NCBI GenBank assembly: GCA_947174635.1
Contig: CAMWJS010000004.1
Location: 1 to 64,000 of the forward strand
Length of the DNA: 64,000 bases
DNA from: an uncultured Muribaculaceae bacterium
GTDB taxonomy: Bacteria > Bacteroidota > Bacteroidia > Bacteroidales > Muribaculaceae
Reading direction: 5' to 3'
A model generated the notes under the pieces. The model saw nothing but the letters and a program-made list of their open reading frames with translations, had not been told where the DNA came from and ran no database searches. The position numbers and the translations under genes were made by a program. Positions 45,690 through 54,353 of this stretch are shown in pieces (position 1 is the stretch's first letter; each line of letters opens with the position of its first letter).

Positions 45690-47711
45690 ATGAGTTATTT
45701 TTCAAGAATATCCAACTGGTACTTTTCTAAAAAATCATTGCCATACTGGGCAATAGCTCTTATTGACTGCATACTGGTGTTCACATCCATGCTGTTTGTG
45801 TATTCACTCAACAACGGACTGATACAGACAGCCACCATATTCTGGCCGTTATGCGCCACCATGGCACTGTATCTGTGCTGCTATGTGGTGGGATTCAAGA
45901 TATTCAGGACGTACACGGGCGTTTTCCGCTACTCGTCGTTCATCGACCTGCAGAGGGTGTCTAAAGCAGTGCTGCTCGGACTTGTGATAGCGCTTGTGCT
46001 GCACTCGATACTCCCGTACAGTGACTTTTTCGTGCATATACGTGTACGCGCCATACTGATATGGTCGGTGCTGTCGCTGCTCATGATGTGGGGCATGCGA
46101 GTTTTCGTAAAGTATCTCCACGACTATACGTTTGTCAACAAGGATGCCGAGAAGGTGTTCATCTACGGAGTGAGGGACGGAGGAATCGCGATAGCCAAAA
46201 GCCTCGGCACGCAGGACTCGGTGAAATACACCCTGTCGGGATTTATCACCGACGAGGCCGAGATGTTCGGCCGCATGCTGATGGGTGTCACGGTATATGC
46301 CAACGACAATAATCTCATAGCGCTGATGAAGCGCAAGGGTGTGACAAAACTGCTTGTATCGCCTCTGCGCACCGAGCGGCTGCGAGAAAACCAGCGTATG
46401 GTCAACGACCTGATCAACGCCGACATAAAGATACTTATCTACAACCAGATACAGGAATGGAACGGCAAGAGCAACATCAAGGCCCAGCAACTTCGCGAGA
46501 TTGAAATCGAGGATTTGCTTCCTCGCGAGAAAATCGACATCAACATCGATGCCACCTGCCGCCAGCTTTCGGGCAAGTGCATACTCATCACCGGCGCAGC
46601 CGGCTCGATAGGAAGCGAGATTGTGCGCCAGGTATCAATCTATGCTCCGTCGAAACTTATCCTTATAGACCAGGCCGAGACGCCGTTGCACGATGTCAGG
46701 CTGTTCATGGCGCGTGAGTTTCCGGAACTCGAGGCTCACACGATAGTGGCCGACATAGCCCACAAGAGCCGTATGTCAGAGATTTTCGCCACGTTCAGGC
46801 CTCAATATGTGTTCCATGCGGCGGCCTACAAGCATGTGCCTATGATGGAGGACAATCCGGGCGAGGCAATCCAGAACAATGTGGAGGGGACGCGCATCAT
46901 CGCCGACCTCGCCGTGAGATACAACACCGAGAAGTTCGTTATGGTCAGCACGGACAAGGCAGTGAATCCGACCAATGTGATGGGTTGCTCGAAACGTATA
47001 TGCGAAATCTATGTGCAGGCACTCGACAAGGCTATCAAGGAGGGAAAGGTGAAGAGCAAGACGCAGTTTGTGACGACACGTTTCGGCAATGTGCTCGGCT
47101 CGAACGGTTCAGTCATACCAATCTTCAAGGAGCAGATAAAGCGCGGAGGCCCGCTTACAGTGACCCATCCCGATATAATCAGGTATTTCATGCTGATACC
47201 GGAGGCGTGCAAGCTCGTGCTTGAAGCCGGCACCATAGGCAAAGGGGGCGAGATATTCGTGTTTGACATGGGCGAGCCGGTCAAGATAGTCGACCTGGCA
47301 AAACGGATGATAAAACTCAGCGGCACAGACGTGCAGATAAAGTTCACGGGTCTGCGTGACGGTGAGAAACTATATGAGGAGGTGCTCAACGAGAAGGAAA
47401 TCACGCTGCCTACCGTGCATCCCAAAATCATGATAGCGCGTGTGCGTGAATATGACTATGACTCGATTGTCGATATATATGACTCGCTGTATACTTCGTC
47501 GCTGACGGAGGACAACATGTCGATAGTGCGACGCATGAAGGAGCTTGTGCCGGAGTTCAGGAGCCAGCATTCGGTTTATGAAGTCCTCGACAAGGAACGC
47601 TTCAATCTTCAGGCCAACAAGATAGGGAACTCGTTGTCGCATCCCAACGATTTCGAGCGCGCTATTATCAATGGCGCCCATAAAGTAAAGGTGGAGACGG
47701 ATAAGGTGTAA
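45690..47711 (+). CDS. Membrane UDP-GlcNAc 4,6-dehydratase (CapD/WbpM/PglF type)
   Basis: A 673-residue protein. Four to five N-terminal membrane helices (about 20-140) and a first Rossmann part (VFIYGVRDGGIAIAKSLG) are followed by the SDR catalytic domain: CILITGAAGSIGSEIVRQ, FHAAAYKHVPMMEDNPGEA, STDKAVNPTNVMGCSKRICE with Met replacing the usual Tyr, as is normal for this family, and TGLRDGEKLYEEVL. It makes UDP-2-acetamido-2,6-dideoxy-4-hexulose, the precursor for the WbpV-like reductase and possibly the DegT aminotransferase. It is the last gene before the operon terminator. Confidence 0.93.
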   Translation: MSYFSRISNWYFSKKSLPYWAIALIDCILVFTSMLFVYSLNNGLIQTATIFWPLCATMALYLCCYVVGFKIFRTYTGVFRYSSFIDLQRVSKAVLLGLVIALVLHSILPYSDFFVHIRVRAILIWSVLSLLMMWGMRVFVKYLHDYTFVNKDAEKVFIYGVRDGGIAIAKSLGTQDSVKYTLSGFITDEAEMFGRMLMGVTVYANDNNLIALMKRKGVTKLLVSPLRTERLRENQRMVNDLINADIKILIYNQIQEWNGKSNIKAQQLREIEIEDLLPREKIDINIDATCRQLSGKCILITGAAGSIGSEIVRQVSIYAPSKLILIDQAETPLHDVRLFMAREFPELEAHTIVADIAHKSRMSEIFATFRPQYVFHAAAYKHVPMMEDNPGEAIQNNVEGTRIIADLAVRYNTEKFVMVSTDKAVNPTNVMGCSKRICEIYVQALDKAIKEGKVKSKTQFVTTRFGNVLGSNGSVIPIFKEQIKRGGPLTVTHPDIIRYFMLIPEACKLVLEAGTIGKGGEIFVFDMGEPVKIVDLAKRMIKLSGTDVQIKFTGLRDGEKLYEEVLNEKEITLPTVHPKIMIARVREYDYDSIVDIYDSLYTSSLTEDNMSIVRRMKELVPEFRSQHSVYEVLDKERFNLQANKIGNSLSHPNDFERAIINGAHKVKVETDKV

Positions 47712-47735
47712 ATACTTTTTCACAGTATATTTCGG

Positions 47736-47770
47736 TCGCAGCGAGGGAGAGTCTCTCGCTGCGATTTTTT
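47736..47770 (+). terminator. Intrinsic terminator of the capsule operon
   Basis: TCGCAGCGAG (47736-47745) pairs with CTCGCTGCGA (47755-47764), followed by TTTTTT at 47765-47770. It is a textbook rho-independent terminator 25 bases after the last capsule gene. Confidence 0.92.
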
Positions 47771-47855
47771 TGTATCCGTGTCACCGGTGCGGCTGTTTTC
47801 GGATGGAGATTTACAATGACGCCTCTCCGAGGCTGATTTGCTGGTTATTAGCATT

Positions 47856-48280
47856 GAGGGTGTTGCAAAACTCGATTTTAGCTGCGAACCAAATTGTAGG
47901 GAGGCGATTCAATGTCGTTTACTTAAGGATGTAACATCAGAGAGCCGGAGGCTCGAGGGTCTACTATTATCCCCGGTTCGGAGACCGCGGAGCGGGCGCA
48001 GGCCGGGGTAACCGGGAGCAATCATCTCCTGAGCCCGGGAAGGGCGGTGTGTGGTAACCAACTCGTTTACAACCACAAACCGCCCTTCACGGGCTTAACG
48101 TTGTCAGGTCACTCTCCGGGGCCTACGGGCCACTGCGTGTCCCTTCGACCCCGGTTAATAGTAGACCCTCGAGCCTCCGGCTCTCTGATGTTACATCCTT
48201 AAGTAAACAGCATTGAATCGCGAACCTACAATTTGCTGCAACTTTTGACAGCTAATTATGGTTCTGCAACACCCCCTTTC
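47856..48280. repeat. ~425-bp nested palindromic element
   Basis: The outer arms are 47856-47975 and 48151-48280: both carry GTTTACTTAAGGATGTAACA, GAGAGCCGGAGGCTCGAGGG and TCTACTATTA as near-perfect inverted copies, and outside them AAATTGTAGG and GGGTGTTGCA-AAC. The centre holds a further hairpin, GCCCGGGAAGGGCGG (48032-48046) against CCGCCCTTCACGGGC (48080-48094). The element lies between the capsule terminator and pldA and has no ORF. It shares the GCAACACC end with the elements at 1-52 and 54368-54490. Confidence 0.8.
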
Positions 48281-48291
48281 TGTACAATTAG

Positions 48292-48420
48292 CATGTCTCC
48301 GACATGCCGTCAATGGTAGTGGTTTTGCAATAGCCGAGGTAATATTCTTTGTTTAAAGGAATTACCCCCCCCGGGACGCAGAACAATAATTAGCTGTGAA
48401 AAGTTGCTGCAAATTGTAGG
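48292..48420. repeat. CATGTCTCCGACATG palindrome and a third arm copy
   Basis: CATGTCTCCGACATG (48292-48306) is a short palindrome also found at 54507-54521 beside a second large repeat. 48379-48420 repeats, in the inverted direction, the segment 48225-48266 (AATTAGCTGT-AAAAGTTGC-GCAAATTGTAGG) with a few changes, so the palindromic cluster contains at least three related arms. Confidence 0.65.
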
Positions 48421-48449
48421 GGGGGCGTGTGAGAGTGTTTTTCGGGGGA

Positions 48450-49298
48450 TCAGTAGTCGGAGAAGAGGGTTGGTTTTATTACTATGCCTACGCGGAGCTG
48501 GGAGTGGAATTTGTTGTAGTCGAGCAGGCCTTCGCCGTAACCGTTGTAGTATTGGAGGAAGAGGTATTGGTTCTGGTTGTTGCTGAGTTTCCAGGCGAGC
48601 TCGAAGATTGTGTTGTAGTTGAGGTTCCATCCGCGGCGCTTTACAAGCACAACGGATGCGTTCCAGCGCTTGTTGTTGGAGATATAAGATGTGCCGACCT
48701 GATATATGCCGCAATAGTCAAGGATGTCTTTGTTGTTCTGTCCGTCGATGATGGGGAACCATACTTTGCCGTGGACGCTGAGGTTGGCGTCGACGATGAT
48801 GTTTGCCCCGAGGGTGATGCGGTTCCATGAGCGAGACTGGATGCTGTCGCGGCCGTTGCTTTCGTGCTCAATCTGGAAAGTGAGCTTGCCGATGAAGCGG
48901 TTTTTGATGAATAGGGGTTTGCATATACCGATACCGGGGTTGAAGTTGAGGTCGGTCATGGGGAGGGACTCTTCGAGTACGTTCCAGAACACTTTCTGGG
49001 TGTAGAATAGGTAAAGGTAGGTGTTCCACGGCAGAGTGCTCTTGGTGAGTTTCTGCGCTATGGATACCTGAAACTTGGCGTTGGTGTTCTCGCGTGTGAT
49101 TTTCTGCCCGACGGCCGGTCCGAATATGAAATAGTTGTCTTTATACAACCCGAAATAGGGACCTTTGTCAAATTCGTGTCTGACGGAGTCGGTGTTCAAC
49201 CGCTGACCGTCGACCGATACAATCTGGGCGCCGGCCTGCGGAGAGGCCAAAATGGCGACCATGACTGCTACTAACAACTTACTGATTATTTTTTCCAT
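48450..49298 (-). CDS. pldA: Outer-membrane phospholipase A (OMPLA)
   Basis: A 282-residue outer-membrane beta-barrel phospholipase with a cleavable signal peptide (about 1-24, ending AGA). The catalytic signature is complete: His145, Ser147 and Asn148-Gly in IEHESNGRDS, and Asn159 in RSWNR, with the same His-to-Asn spacing (14) as E. coli PldA (His142, Ser144, Asn156). The barrel strands continue to YYNGYGEGLLDYN near the C-terminus. It removes fatty acids from phospholipids in the outer leaflet. The gene stands alone with a minus-strand promoter, its 3' end next to the palindromic element. Confidence 0.93.
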   Translation of the reverse strand: MEKIISKLLVAVMVAILASPQAGAQIVSVDGQRLNTDSVRHEFDKGPYFGLYKDNYFIFGPAVGQKITRENTNAKFQVSIAQKLTKSTLPWNTYLYLFYTQKVFWNVLEESLPMTDLNFNPGIGICKPLFIKNRFIGKLTFQIEHESNGRDSIQSRSWNRITLGANIIVDANLSVHGKVWFPIIDGQNNKDILDYCGIYQVGTSYISNNKRWNASVVLVKRRGWNLNYNTIFELAWKLSNNQNQYLFLQYYNGYGEGLLDYNKFHSQLRVGIVIKPTLFSDY

Positions 49299-49303
49299 CA
49301 GTG

Positions 49304-49336
49304 CAAAGATAAATATCTATTTTATATTTAGCCAAT
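49304..49336 (-). promoter_or_regulatory. Promoter of pldA
   Basis: Minus strand: TATCTTTG at 49311-49304 matches the -7 element; ATTG at 49336-49333, 21 bases away, is a 3/4 match to the -33 box. The -7 ends 5 bases before the start codon at 49298, so the leader would be very short or absent. Confidence 0.5.
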
Positions 49337-49391
49337 CAACTTTGTATGATTTTGTGTCATTACAGTAGATTTTTTTGTTTAAATTTGCGTT

Positions 49392-50366
49392 ATGAAGATA
49401 ATCAAGCCAATATATTGCCGGAGCCTGCTGACACTTACTGCCATACTATGCCTTCTGGCGGCGGTAGCCTGCGGGGGGAAGAAGCCGTACAGAATAGACG
49501 GCACGGTTGAGGGTCTGGGCACTCAGAATGTCACTGCGGTCTATTATGACGGGACGTCGCTCAAAGAGGTGACGACCAATGCCGTGAACTCGGAATTTCA
49601 CATAGAGGGCCTGGCGGGACAGCCTGTTGTGATAGAGATATATGACAACCAGCGTCACCGCATCGGATGTGTGGCGGCTAAAAACGGCGAGGAGATAAAG
49701 GTGAAATTCAAGGCCGGCGACGCGTATTTCATGGAGTCGGACGGCAACAAGCTGAGTGAAGAGCTCGGCGAATTTCTCAAGAAGAACGCCGATGACCTCA
49801 ACGGAGCGATAGAAAAGCGAATCGCATCGGCTCCGGCCGACGAGCTTTCGGTGCTTCTTGCGGGGTATTATTATGACATTACTGCGGATGCCCTGCGCGC
49901 CGACTCGATACTGTCGCTGATAGACAACGCCACCGTCACGGCCAATGCAATGCTGCGTCCGAAGGCCGAAATGGCGGAACGGATGGCACGTACGCCTGAA
50001 AAAGCCGCGTCGTTCGTGCTGTATGCGTCGACCGACACGATGGCGACGTTTGAACCGTCGACAACGACCAACACCCTGTACATATTCACAGACATACACA
50101 ATATGCCGGACTCGATCATCGAGTATGCCGACTCGATGGCCCGGGAGTGGCGGGTGGCGTCGATACGCCTTTCGGTGGATTCGTTCGGCTGGCACAAGGA
50201 CACCCGGCGCTTCTCCAGGAAGGTGGAGCACTTCTGGGCGCTCGGAGGAGTGGCCAACGGTCAGCTCCGAGGTTTCAACATACCGCGCGTGCCCTATTTC
50301 ATTGTTGCCGACACGGCTGCCAACCAGATATACCGCGGCACAAGTCTGCCCGTATTGCCAGAATAA
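49392..50366 (+). CDS. DUF4369-containing lipoprotein, thioredoxin-like without cysteines
   Basis: A 324-residue lipoprotein: hydrophobic signal, then the lipobox AVAC (Cys27). Residues ~30-125 look like the beta-rich DUF4369 domain (YRIDGTVEGLGTQNVTAVYY), which in Bacteroidales often precedes a thioredoxin domain. The C-terminal part (VEHFWALGGVANGQLRGFNI, then RVPYFIVADTAANQIYRG) resembles a thioredoxin-like fold, but no CxxC pair is present, so disulfide chemistry is unlikely. A TAAATTTG at 49380-49387 lies only 5 bases before the ATG. It may share a transcript with yifB, 24 bases downstream. Confidence 0.8.
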   Translation: MKIIKPIYCRSLLTLTAILCLLAAVACGGKKPYRIDGTVEGLGTQNVTAVYYDGTSLKEVTTNAVNSEFHIEGLAGQPVVIEIYDNQRHRIGCVAAKNGEEIKVKFKAGDAYFMESDGNKLSEELGEFLKKNADDLNGAIEKRIASAPADELSVLLAGYYYDITADALRADSILSLIDNATVTANAMLRPKAEMAERMARTPEKAASFVLYASTDTMATFEPSTTTNTLYIFTDIHNMPDSIIEYADSMAREWRVASIRLSVDSFGWHKDTRRFSRKVEHFWALGGVANGQLRGFNIPRVPYFIVADTAANQIYRGTSLPVLPE

Positions 50367-50390
50367 CCGTCACACTTACACAACGATACC

Positions 50391-51941
50391 ATGCTTGCCA
50401 AGACATACGCCGCCGCCCTCCAGGGTATAGATGCCATCACGGTCACTGTAGAAGTGGTTGTGGACAAGGGTATAGGCTACACGATAGTAGGATTGCCCGA
50501 CGCAGCGGTAAAGGAGGCGGGCGAACGCATACAGACAGCGCTGTCGCAATCGGGCGAGGAATGGCCGAGGCGTCACACCGTGGTGAATCTCTCGCCTGCC
50601 GACGTCAGGAAAGAGGGCGCGGCCTACGACCTGCCGATGGCGATATGCATCCTTGCCGCCAATGAGAAGATACCTGCCGAGGGGCTTTCGGACTATGTGA
50701 TGATAGGCGAGCTGTCGCTTGACGGGACGGTGCTTCCGGTGAAGGGAGTGCTCCCGATGGCCATCATGGCGCGGAAGGCCGGCTTCAAGGGTATGATTGT
50801 GCCGAAGGGCAACGAGACCGAAGCTGCAGTAGTAAACGACATATCGGTGTACGGGGTGGAAAATCTGTCGCAAGTGACAGGTTTCTTCAAGGGGACATGC
50901 GCGATAGAGCCGACGGTGGTGAACACGCGGGAGGAATTTGCCAAAGGTGCCGATATCTGTGACCTGGATTTCAGCGATGTCAAAGGTCAGGAGAATGTGA
51001 AGAGAGCGTTTGAGGTGGCATGCGCCGGCGGCCACAACATATTGCTTGTGGGGCCTCCCGGGTCGGGAAAGTCGATGATGGCCAAACGCCTACCCTCCAT
51101 CATGCCGCCGCTGACTCTCGCCGAGGCACTTGAGACCACAAAGATACACTCAGTGGCGGGAAAGCTGAACCGCGGCGCGATGCTGATGACGACGCGACCG
51201 TTCCGTTCGCCGCACCACACCATATCGCCCGTAGCGCTTGTGGGCGGAGGCGCCAATCCGATGCCCGGGGAGATATCGCTGGCACACAACGGCGTGCTTT
51301 TTCTGGACGAGTTCCCGGAATTCAACCGGTCGGTGCTCGAAGTGATGCGCCAGCCACTCGAAGACCGACGCATATCGATAAGCCGCGCGAGATATGCAAT
51401 CGACTATCCGGCAGGGTTCATGCTCGTGGCGTCGATGAATCCGTGTCCGTGCGGATATTACAACCACCCGACGAAAGCGTGTACGTGCGCTCCGGGAGCT
51501 GTGCAACGCTATCTCGGCCGGATCTCAGGGCCGCTGCTCGACAGGATTGACATACAGGTTGAAATCATGCCGGTGCCATTCGACGAGCTGTCGTCGCAGC
51601 AGCAGGGAGAGCCGTCGGAGTCGATACGCAGGCGCGTGGTAGAGGCACGCCACGTACAGTCGGCGCGCTATGCGGGGATGCCGGGCGTGTTCTGCAACGC
51701 GCAGATGACATCGAGGATGCTCGCCGAATATGCGCGTCCCGACAAGGAAGGGCTCGAGATGCTTCGCCTTGCGATGGAGAGATTTGACATGTCGGCCCGC
51801 GCCTATGACCGCATACTCAAAGTGGCACGCACTATCGCCGACCTCGACAAGAGTCCGGAAGTAAGGAGCCATCATATAGCCGAGGCAATAAGCTACCGCA
51901 ATCTCGACCGGTCGAGCTGGGGGCAGACGTACCGGGGGTGA
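50391..51941 (+). CDS. yifB: YifB/ComM-family Mg-chelatase-like ATPase
   Basis: A 516-residue AAA+ protein. The N-terminal Lon-protease-like domain (VVDKGIGYTIVGLPDAAVKE), central AAA+ domain with Walker A GPPGSGKSMMAKRLP (about residues 218-232), Walker B LFLDEFPEF, and a Cys motif (NPCPCGYYNHPTKACTC) are all present, as is the C-terminal Mg-chelatase-type helical part. ComM homologues act as DNA helicases promoting branch migration during uptake of foreign DNA. Full length and intact; its competence role in this organism is inference. Confidence 0.94.
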   Translation: MLAKTYAAALQGIDAITVTVEVVVDKGIGYTIVGLPDAAVKEAGERIQTALSQSGEEWPRRHTVVNLSPADVRKEGAAYDLPMAICILAANEKIPAEGLSDYVMIGELSLDGTVLPVKGVLPMAIMARKAGFKGMIVPKGNETEAAVVNDISVYGVENLSQVTGFFKGTCAIEPTVVNTREEFAKGADICDLDFSDVKGQENVKRAFEVACAGGHNILLVGPPGSGKSMMAKRLPSIMPPLTLAEALETTKIHSVAGKLNRGAMLMTTRPFRSPHHTISPVALVGGGANPMPGEISLAHNGVLFLDEFPEFNRSVLEVMRQPLEDRRISISRARYAIDYPAGFMLVASMNPCPCGYYNHPTKACTCAPGAVQRYLGRISGPLLDRIDIQVEIMPVPFDELSSQQQGEPSESIRRRVVEARHVQSARYAGMPGVFCNAQMTSRMLAEYARPDKEGLEMLRLAMERFDMSARAYDRILKVARTIADLDKSPEVRSHHIAEAISYRNLDRSSWGQTYRG

Positions 51942-52014
51942 GGCGAGGGTGTTTATTCCGCTTACGCGTCATCACTTGGCTGAATTACCAACAGTGTGGC
52001 AGACCGACAGAATC

Positions 52015-52093
52015 AAGTAGCTGTTTAAAATTATTTTATCCATTCCCATTATTTTAATATTCATATAACTTATTTTAATATCCATATAACCTT
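52015..52093 (+). repeat. AT-rich leader motif and near-tandem repeat before the RAYT gene
   Basis: AAGTAGCTGTTTAAAATTAT at 52015-52034 resembles the leader motif at 2077. Next come two copies of about 21 bases with the pattern TTATTTTAATAT-CATATAAC (52050-52070 and 52070-52091). They lie between yifB and the RAYT ATG. Confidence 0.45.
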
Positions 52094-52108
52094 TATATCT
52101 ATATCACC

Positions 52109-53104
52109 ATGGAAAAGCGCGAATATCCATTTAATAAAGAACTGAAGCACAGGAATACTCGGCGCGCAGCTTTTTGTAATTATCTTGACCCGGGCTTTTT
52201 CATGATTACTATAAACGCCGCTGCCGGGATACCTGCTTTTTCTTCCATATCCGGAATGCCGGAGGCGCCCATCATATCATACAGCCGGCTTGGGGCCGTC
52301 ATTCGGGATAAAATAGAGGCCATACCGTCATATACCCCACAACTGAATGTCATTGAATATATTGTAATGCCTGACCATATACATATTCTTCTGGAGATAG
52401 CGATACGGCTTCCGAGACATTTAGGAAAAGTAATCGGGGGATTCATGGGCGGGTGTACGGCCGAAGCGAGAATCGCGGGAATAATTACGGACGGGACATC
52501 GGTCTTTGAAAAAAAATATCATGACCGGGTCATAACCAAGATTGGCCAGACAGCCTGCGTGTGCAATTATATCCGTGACAATCCGCGACGATTGCTTATC
52601 AAGCGGATGCATCCCGATTTTTTCCAACGTCACTTGCATCTGAACATCGCAGGAAGAGAGTATGCTGCGTATGGTAATATCTTTCTTCTACGCCGTGACT
52701 ACCTCATGCCGGTACGTATACACCGTAGGTGGAGCAAAAAAGAATTTGATGCATACGAAGATGAATGTCTCTCCGAAATCGCAGAAGGAGCTATTGCCGT
52801 CTCACCTTTTATTCACCCGGCCGAAAAAGCAATACGCGCGAAAGCGCTCAATATTGGCGCAAGCGTAATAGATCTGCGCCACGAAGGATTTGACTCGCGA
52901 TTCAAACCCCAAGGCAGCGATTTTACACTATGCTCATCAGGTAGGCTATTGCTTCTGGCTGCATGGCCGGACAATACGGGACGCCGCGCCGCAGCAGGCT
53001 ACACCGAGTTTCATTCCATGAACGACATGGCAAACACTATCGCTTCGCTTCCATCAGACAGCCGCATGCATATAATAGATTTCGATAAAAGACGTGATGG
53101 CTGA
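52109..53104 (+). CDS. RAYT-like Y1 HUH transposase-related protein
   Basis: A 331-residue protein. Residues ~1-190 are a Y1 (IS200-like) transposase domain: the HUH pair is His90-Ile-His92 in VMPDHIHILLEI, and the catalytic Tyr is probably Tyr154 in CNYIRDNPRRLL. RAYT proteins are single-copy, non-mobile relatives of IS200 that process palindromic REP sequences. The C-terminal ~110 residues are extra: AIAVSPFIHPAEKAIRAKAL and RLLLLAAW suggest a DprA/LOG-like Rossmann fold. No terminal hairpins of an IS200 element directly flank the gene, which fits a domesticated protein. Long intergenic palindromes occur nearby (47.9 and 54.4 kb). Confidence 0.82.
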   Translation: MEKREYPFNKELKHRNTRRAAFCNYLDPGFFMITINAAAGIPAFSSISGMPEAPIISYSRLGAVIRDKIEAIPSYTPQLNVIEYIVMPDHIHILLEIAIRLPRHLGKVIGGFMGGCTAEARIAGIITDGTSVFEKKYHDRVITKIGQTACVCNYIRDNPRRLLIKRMHPDFFQRHLHLNIAGREYAAYGNIFLLRRDYLMPVRIHRRWSKKEFDAYEDECLSEIAEGAIAVSPFIHPAEKAIRAKALNIGASVIDLRHEGFDSRFKPQGSDFTLCSSGRLLLLAAWPDNTGRRAAAGYTEFHSMNDMANTIASLPSDSRMHIIDFDKRRDG

Positions 53105-53154
53105 GGAGCGGATGCAGGAGGGATGACGGGGATGGATAATTTTTTGGGGAATTT

Positions 53155-53186
53155 TTTGCGAGATAATAAAAGTATTGTTATCTTTA
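53155..53186 (+). promoter_or_regulatory. Probable promoter of the EEP-family gene
   Basis: TTTG (53155-53158), 20 bases, TATCTTTA (53179-53186), one mismatch at the last base of the -7 element. Transcription from about 53192 would give a 66-base leader to the ATG at 53258. Confidence 0.55.
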
Positions 53187-53257
53187 CAAATGTCTGTCCT
53201 GAAAACGGGCAAGCAGGAGAATAAACAACGAACAAAAACAAACAAACGATAAAAGAA

Positions 53258-54340
53258 ATGAAGAAACGCCTTTTTCTAATTCCGGTAGTAGCGCTTCTGT
53301 GTCTTATAACCATGGGCGCGAAAGAGAAGAAAAGCAACAACGGCAGACGCCAGGTACAGGTGTACGGTGTAGCTTTCTACAATCTTGAAAATCTGTTCGA
53401 TACAATCAACAACAACGGCAAATACGACCTTGAGTTCTCGCCAGGCGGAGCACGCCAGTGGGACGGCAAGAAGTATTGGTCGAAAATCAACAATCTCGCT
53501 GATGTCATCACCCACATGACATCGCCGACCACGCCCAACGGCCCGGCCATCATAGGCGTGTCGGAAATAGAAAACAAATCGGTGCTCGACGACCTTGTGA
53601 AGGCAGTCGACGCGAAACTTCAGTCAGAAGGCCGCGCCACATGGAACCTTCAGGTTGTGCACCATGACTCTCCCGACCGCCGCGGTGTGGATGTAGGGTG
53701 TCTGTACAATCCGCGTCAGTTCCGCTTTCTCGACGTGACGAACACGACACTCAAGATACCGAACTACGAGTCGTTCCGCACACGCGACCAGATGTGTGTT
53801 ACGGGAATACTTGGCGGCGACACTGTGTCGATAATCGTGAACCACTGGCCGTCGCGTCTGGGAGGCCAGGAGCAGTCGTCATATCTGCGCGAGGCTGCCG
53901 GCGCCCTGTCGAAAGCCATTGCAGACTCTCTGTGGCAGATACGTCCGAACCAGGGTGTAATCGTCATGGGTGACCTCAACGATGACCCGCAGGACAAATC
54001 GTGCGCGGTGGCGCTGGGTGCCAAGAAGGATATCGACGATGTGGCGCCCCACGGTTTCTACAATCCGTGGTGGAAGATACTCGACAAGGGTATCGGTACG
54101 CTTGCCTACAAGGGACAATGGAACCTGTTTGACCAGATCATAGTGAGCGGCACGCTGCTGAAACGCAACGGCGCGAAAGTATATTACAATAACGCGAAGG
54201 TGAACAATTTCGATTTCCTGCGCGACACCGAGGGTCAGCGACAGGGCTATCCGAAGCGTACGTTCTCGGCCGGTGTATGGCTCGACGGCTACTCCGACCA
54301 CTACCCCACCGAGATTTTCCTTGTGAAGGAAAGGAAGTAA
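53258..54340 (+). CDS. Secreted endonuclease/exonuclease/phosphatase-family protein
   Basis: A 360-residue EEP-superfamily hydrolase with an N-terminal signal (about 1-21). Motifs: VAFYNLENLFDTINNN (Asn and Glu metal-site start), VGVSEIENKSVLDDL, RGVDVGCLYNPRQF, VNHWPSRLGGQE, IVMGDLNDDPQDK and DGYSDHYPTEIFL (Asp-His pair). All catalytic positions are in place, so it should cleave a phosphodiester outside the cytoplasm; DNA, RNA and small phosphoesters are all possible. Single gene, flanked downstream by a large palindrome. Confidence 0.88.
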   Translation: MKKRLFLIPVVALLCLITMGAKEKKSNNGRRQVQVYGVAFYNLENLFDTINNNGKYDLEFSPGGARQWDGKKYWSKINNLADVITHMTSPTTPNGPAIIGVSEIENKSVLDDLVKAVDAKLQSEGRATWNLQVVHHDSPDRRGVDVGCLYNPRQFRFLDVTNTTLKIPNYESFRTRDQMCVTGILGGDTVSIIVNHWPSRLGGQEQSSYLREAAGALSKAIADSLWQIRPNQGVIVMGDLNDDPQDKSCAVALGAKKDIDDVAPHGFYNPWWKILDKGIGTLAYKGQWNLFDQIIVSGTLLKRNGAKVYYNNAKVNNFDFLRDTEGQRQGYPKRTFSAGVWLDGYSDHYPTEIFLVKERK

Positions 54341-54353
54341 AGGTTATCTACAA

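Larger units (their letters stand above)
10225..47770 (+). other. Capsule / exopolysaccharide biosynthesis locus
   Basis: About 37.5 kb of genes all on the plus strand, many with ATGA overlaps, from the promoter at 10225 to the intrinsic terminator at 47736-47770. It includes a UpxY antiterminator, flippase, polymerase, initiating transferase, about ten glycosyltransferases, nucleotide-sugar enzymes and modification enzymes, which together fit a Wzx/Wzy-dependent polysaccharide. Export and co-polymerase genes (wza, wzc) are not in the window. Confidence 0.9.
47771..48449. other. Gene-free region filled by a large palindromic element
   Basis: Apart from GACGCCTCTCCGAGG at 47818-47832 (also at 54354-54368), nearly the whole stretch is made of inverted repeats, listed separately. 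No ORF here has protein-like composition or a start signal. Confidence 0.7.

Noticed and set aside
52109..53104. Active IS200/IS605 insertion sequence
   Set aside because: No flanking terminal hairpins or duplicated copy seen, and the protein has an extra C-terminal domain typical of a domesticated gene.
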